The notes under the pieces were generated by a model. That model did not search any database. It saw only the letters and a program-made list of their open reading frames with translations, and was not told the DNA's origin. From positions 2,152,001 to 2,216,000 of the forward strand of contig NZ_AP019807.1 in NCBI RefSeq assembly GCF_007183175.1: DNA of 64,000 nt, given 5' to 3'. Of this stretch, positions 63,815-64,000 are shown one piece after another (the stretch's first letter is position 1; each line of letters starts with the position of its first letter). The stretch comes from Microbulbifer sp. GL-2 (GTDB lineage: Bacteria; Pseudomonadota; Gammaproteobacteria; Pseudomonadales; Cellvibrionaceae). A program made the position numbers and the translations under genes.

Positions 63815-64000
63815 TCAGTGACTGCGCTGGACGATATAATCAGCCAGCTGTCGCAGCAACAAGGTGTCACCTGGCAGAGTGGCTAGGGCATCTAACGCCT
63901 GTTTGTGCAGGCCCCGCAGCTTTTCCCGTGCGCCGTCAACGCCCAGGAGGGAGACATAAGTGGGCTTGTTCAATAGGGCATCTGCACCCTGGGTCTTGCC
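63815..64000 (-). CDS. ispA: farnesyl diphosphate synthase, C-terminal part (cut by window end)
   Basis: The last 61 codons of a gene that begins beyond the window. The visible protein reads GKTQGADALLNKPTYVSLLG, then AREKLRGLHKQALDALATLP and ends LRQLADYIVQRSH. The GKTQGxDxxxxKPTY motif is diagnostic of IspA/farnesyl diphosphate synthase, which makes FPP from IPP and DMAPP. It precedes dxs with a 94-base gap, consistent with an isoprenoid operon. Confidence 0.9.
   Translation of the reverse strand, partial: GKTQGADALLNKPTYVSLLGVDGAREKLRGLHKQALDALATLPGDTLLLRQLADYIVQRSH

Noticed and set aside
1..64000. CRISPR arrays, tRNA or rRNA genes
   Set aside because: No regularly spaced repeats, cloverleaf-like sequences or rRNA signatures were recognised anywhere in the window.

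Overview
The window is a chromosomal segment of a marine-type gammaproteobacterium. The ANR/FNR-type regulators, the gene order glyA-nrdR-ribD-ribE-ribBA-ribH-nusB-thiL-pgpA and dxs-ispA, two TonB-dependent receptors, a large secreted pullulanase and an OmpW porin suggest a Cellvibrionales relative such as Microbulbifer. This placement is inference from gene content and protein style. No rRNA, tRNA or CRISPR array was found.

Layout. 0-7 kb: a lipoprotein MBL-fold hydrolase, a DUF411 metal-binding lipoprotein, a small Cys-rich exported protein, a pseudoazurin/diiron-type MBL pair behind a perfect FNR box, radA, and a YHYH protein with a small exported partner. 7-13 kb: an alpha/beta hydrolase broken by one stop codon, an AraC-type regulator, an AbgT transporter and a glutamine amidotransferase. 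13-28 kb: an AT-rich accessory region with an Oar-like TonB receptor, a small tautomerase-like protein, and a three-gene exporter operon (membrane fusion protein, C39 peptidase/ABC protein, second ABC protein). Three tiny related ORFs (27, 20 and 20 codons) follow it, each with a strong ribosome binding site. Decayed IS91-family and IS30-family remnants lie between the first and second of them. 28-32 kb: ettA and two valine-catabolism genes.

32-41 kb is an oxygen-response region: ompW, hemN, two near-identical FNR/ANR paralogs, an adenine/adenosine deaminase, a frameshifted SDR, a STAS-like protein, a hemerythrin-domain protein and a small outer-membrane barrel. Perfect TTGAT-N4-ATCAA boxes precede pseudoazurin, ompW and the hemerythrin gene, so an ANR-type regulon with both regulators nearby can be read from the sequence.

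41-50 kb holds glyA and the riboflavin/nusB/thiL/pgpA cluster, ending with a retropepsin-like protease and stand-alone ribA. ribE carries a one-base deletion in a G run, which is surprising for a normally essential gene. 50-64 kb: an amidohydrolase, a 1108-residue pullulanase, rsgA, a DMT-transporter remnant, a second TonB receptor, a DUF885 protein, dxs and the 3' end of ispA.

The strongest candidate for something undescribed is the exporter operon with its family of tiny peptides. No RiPP maturase is recognisable nearby and the peptides match no precursor class I know.
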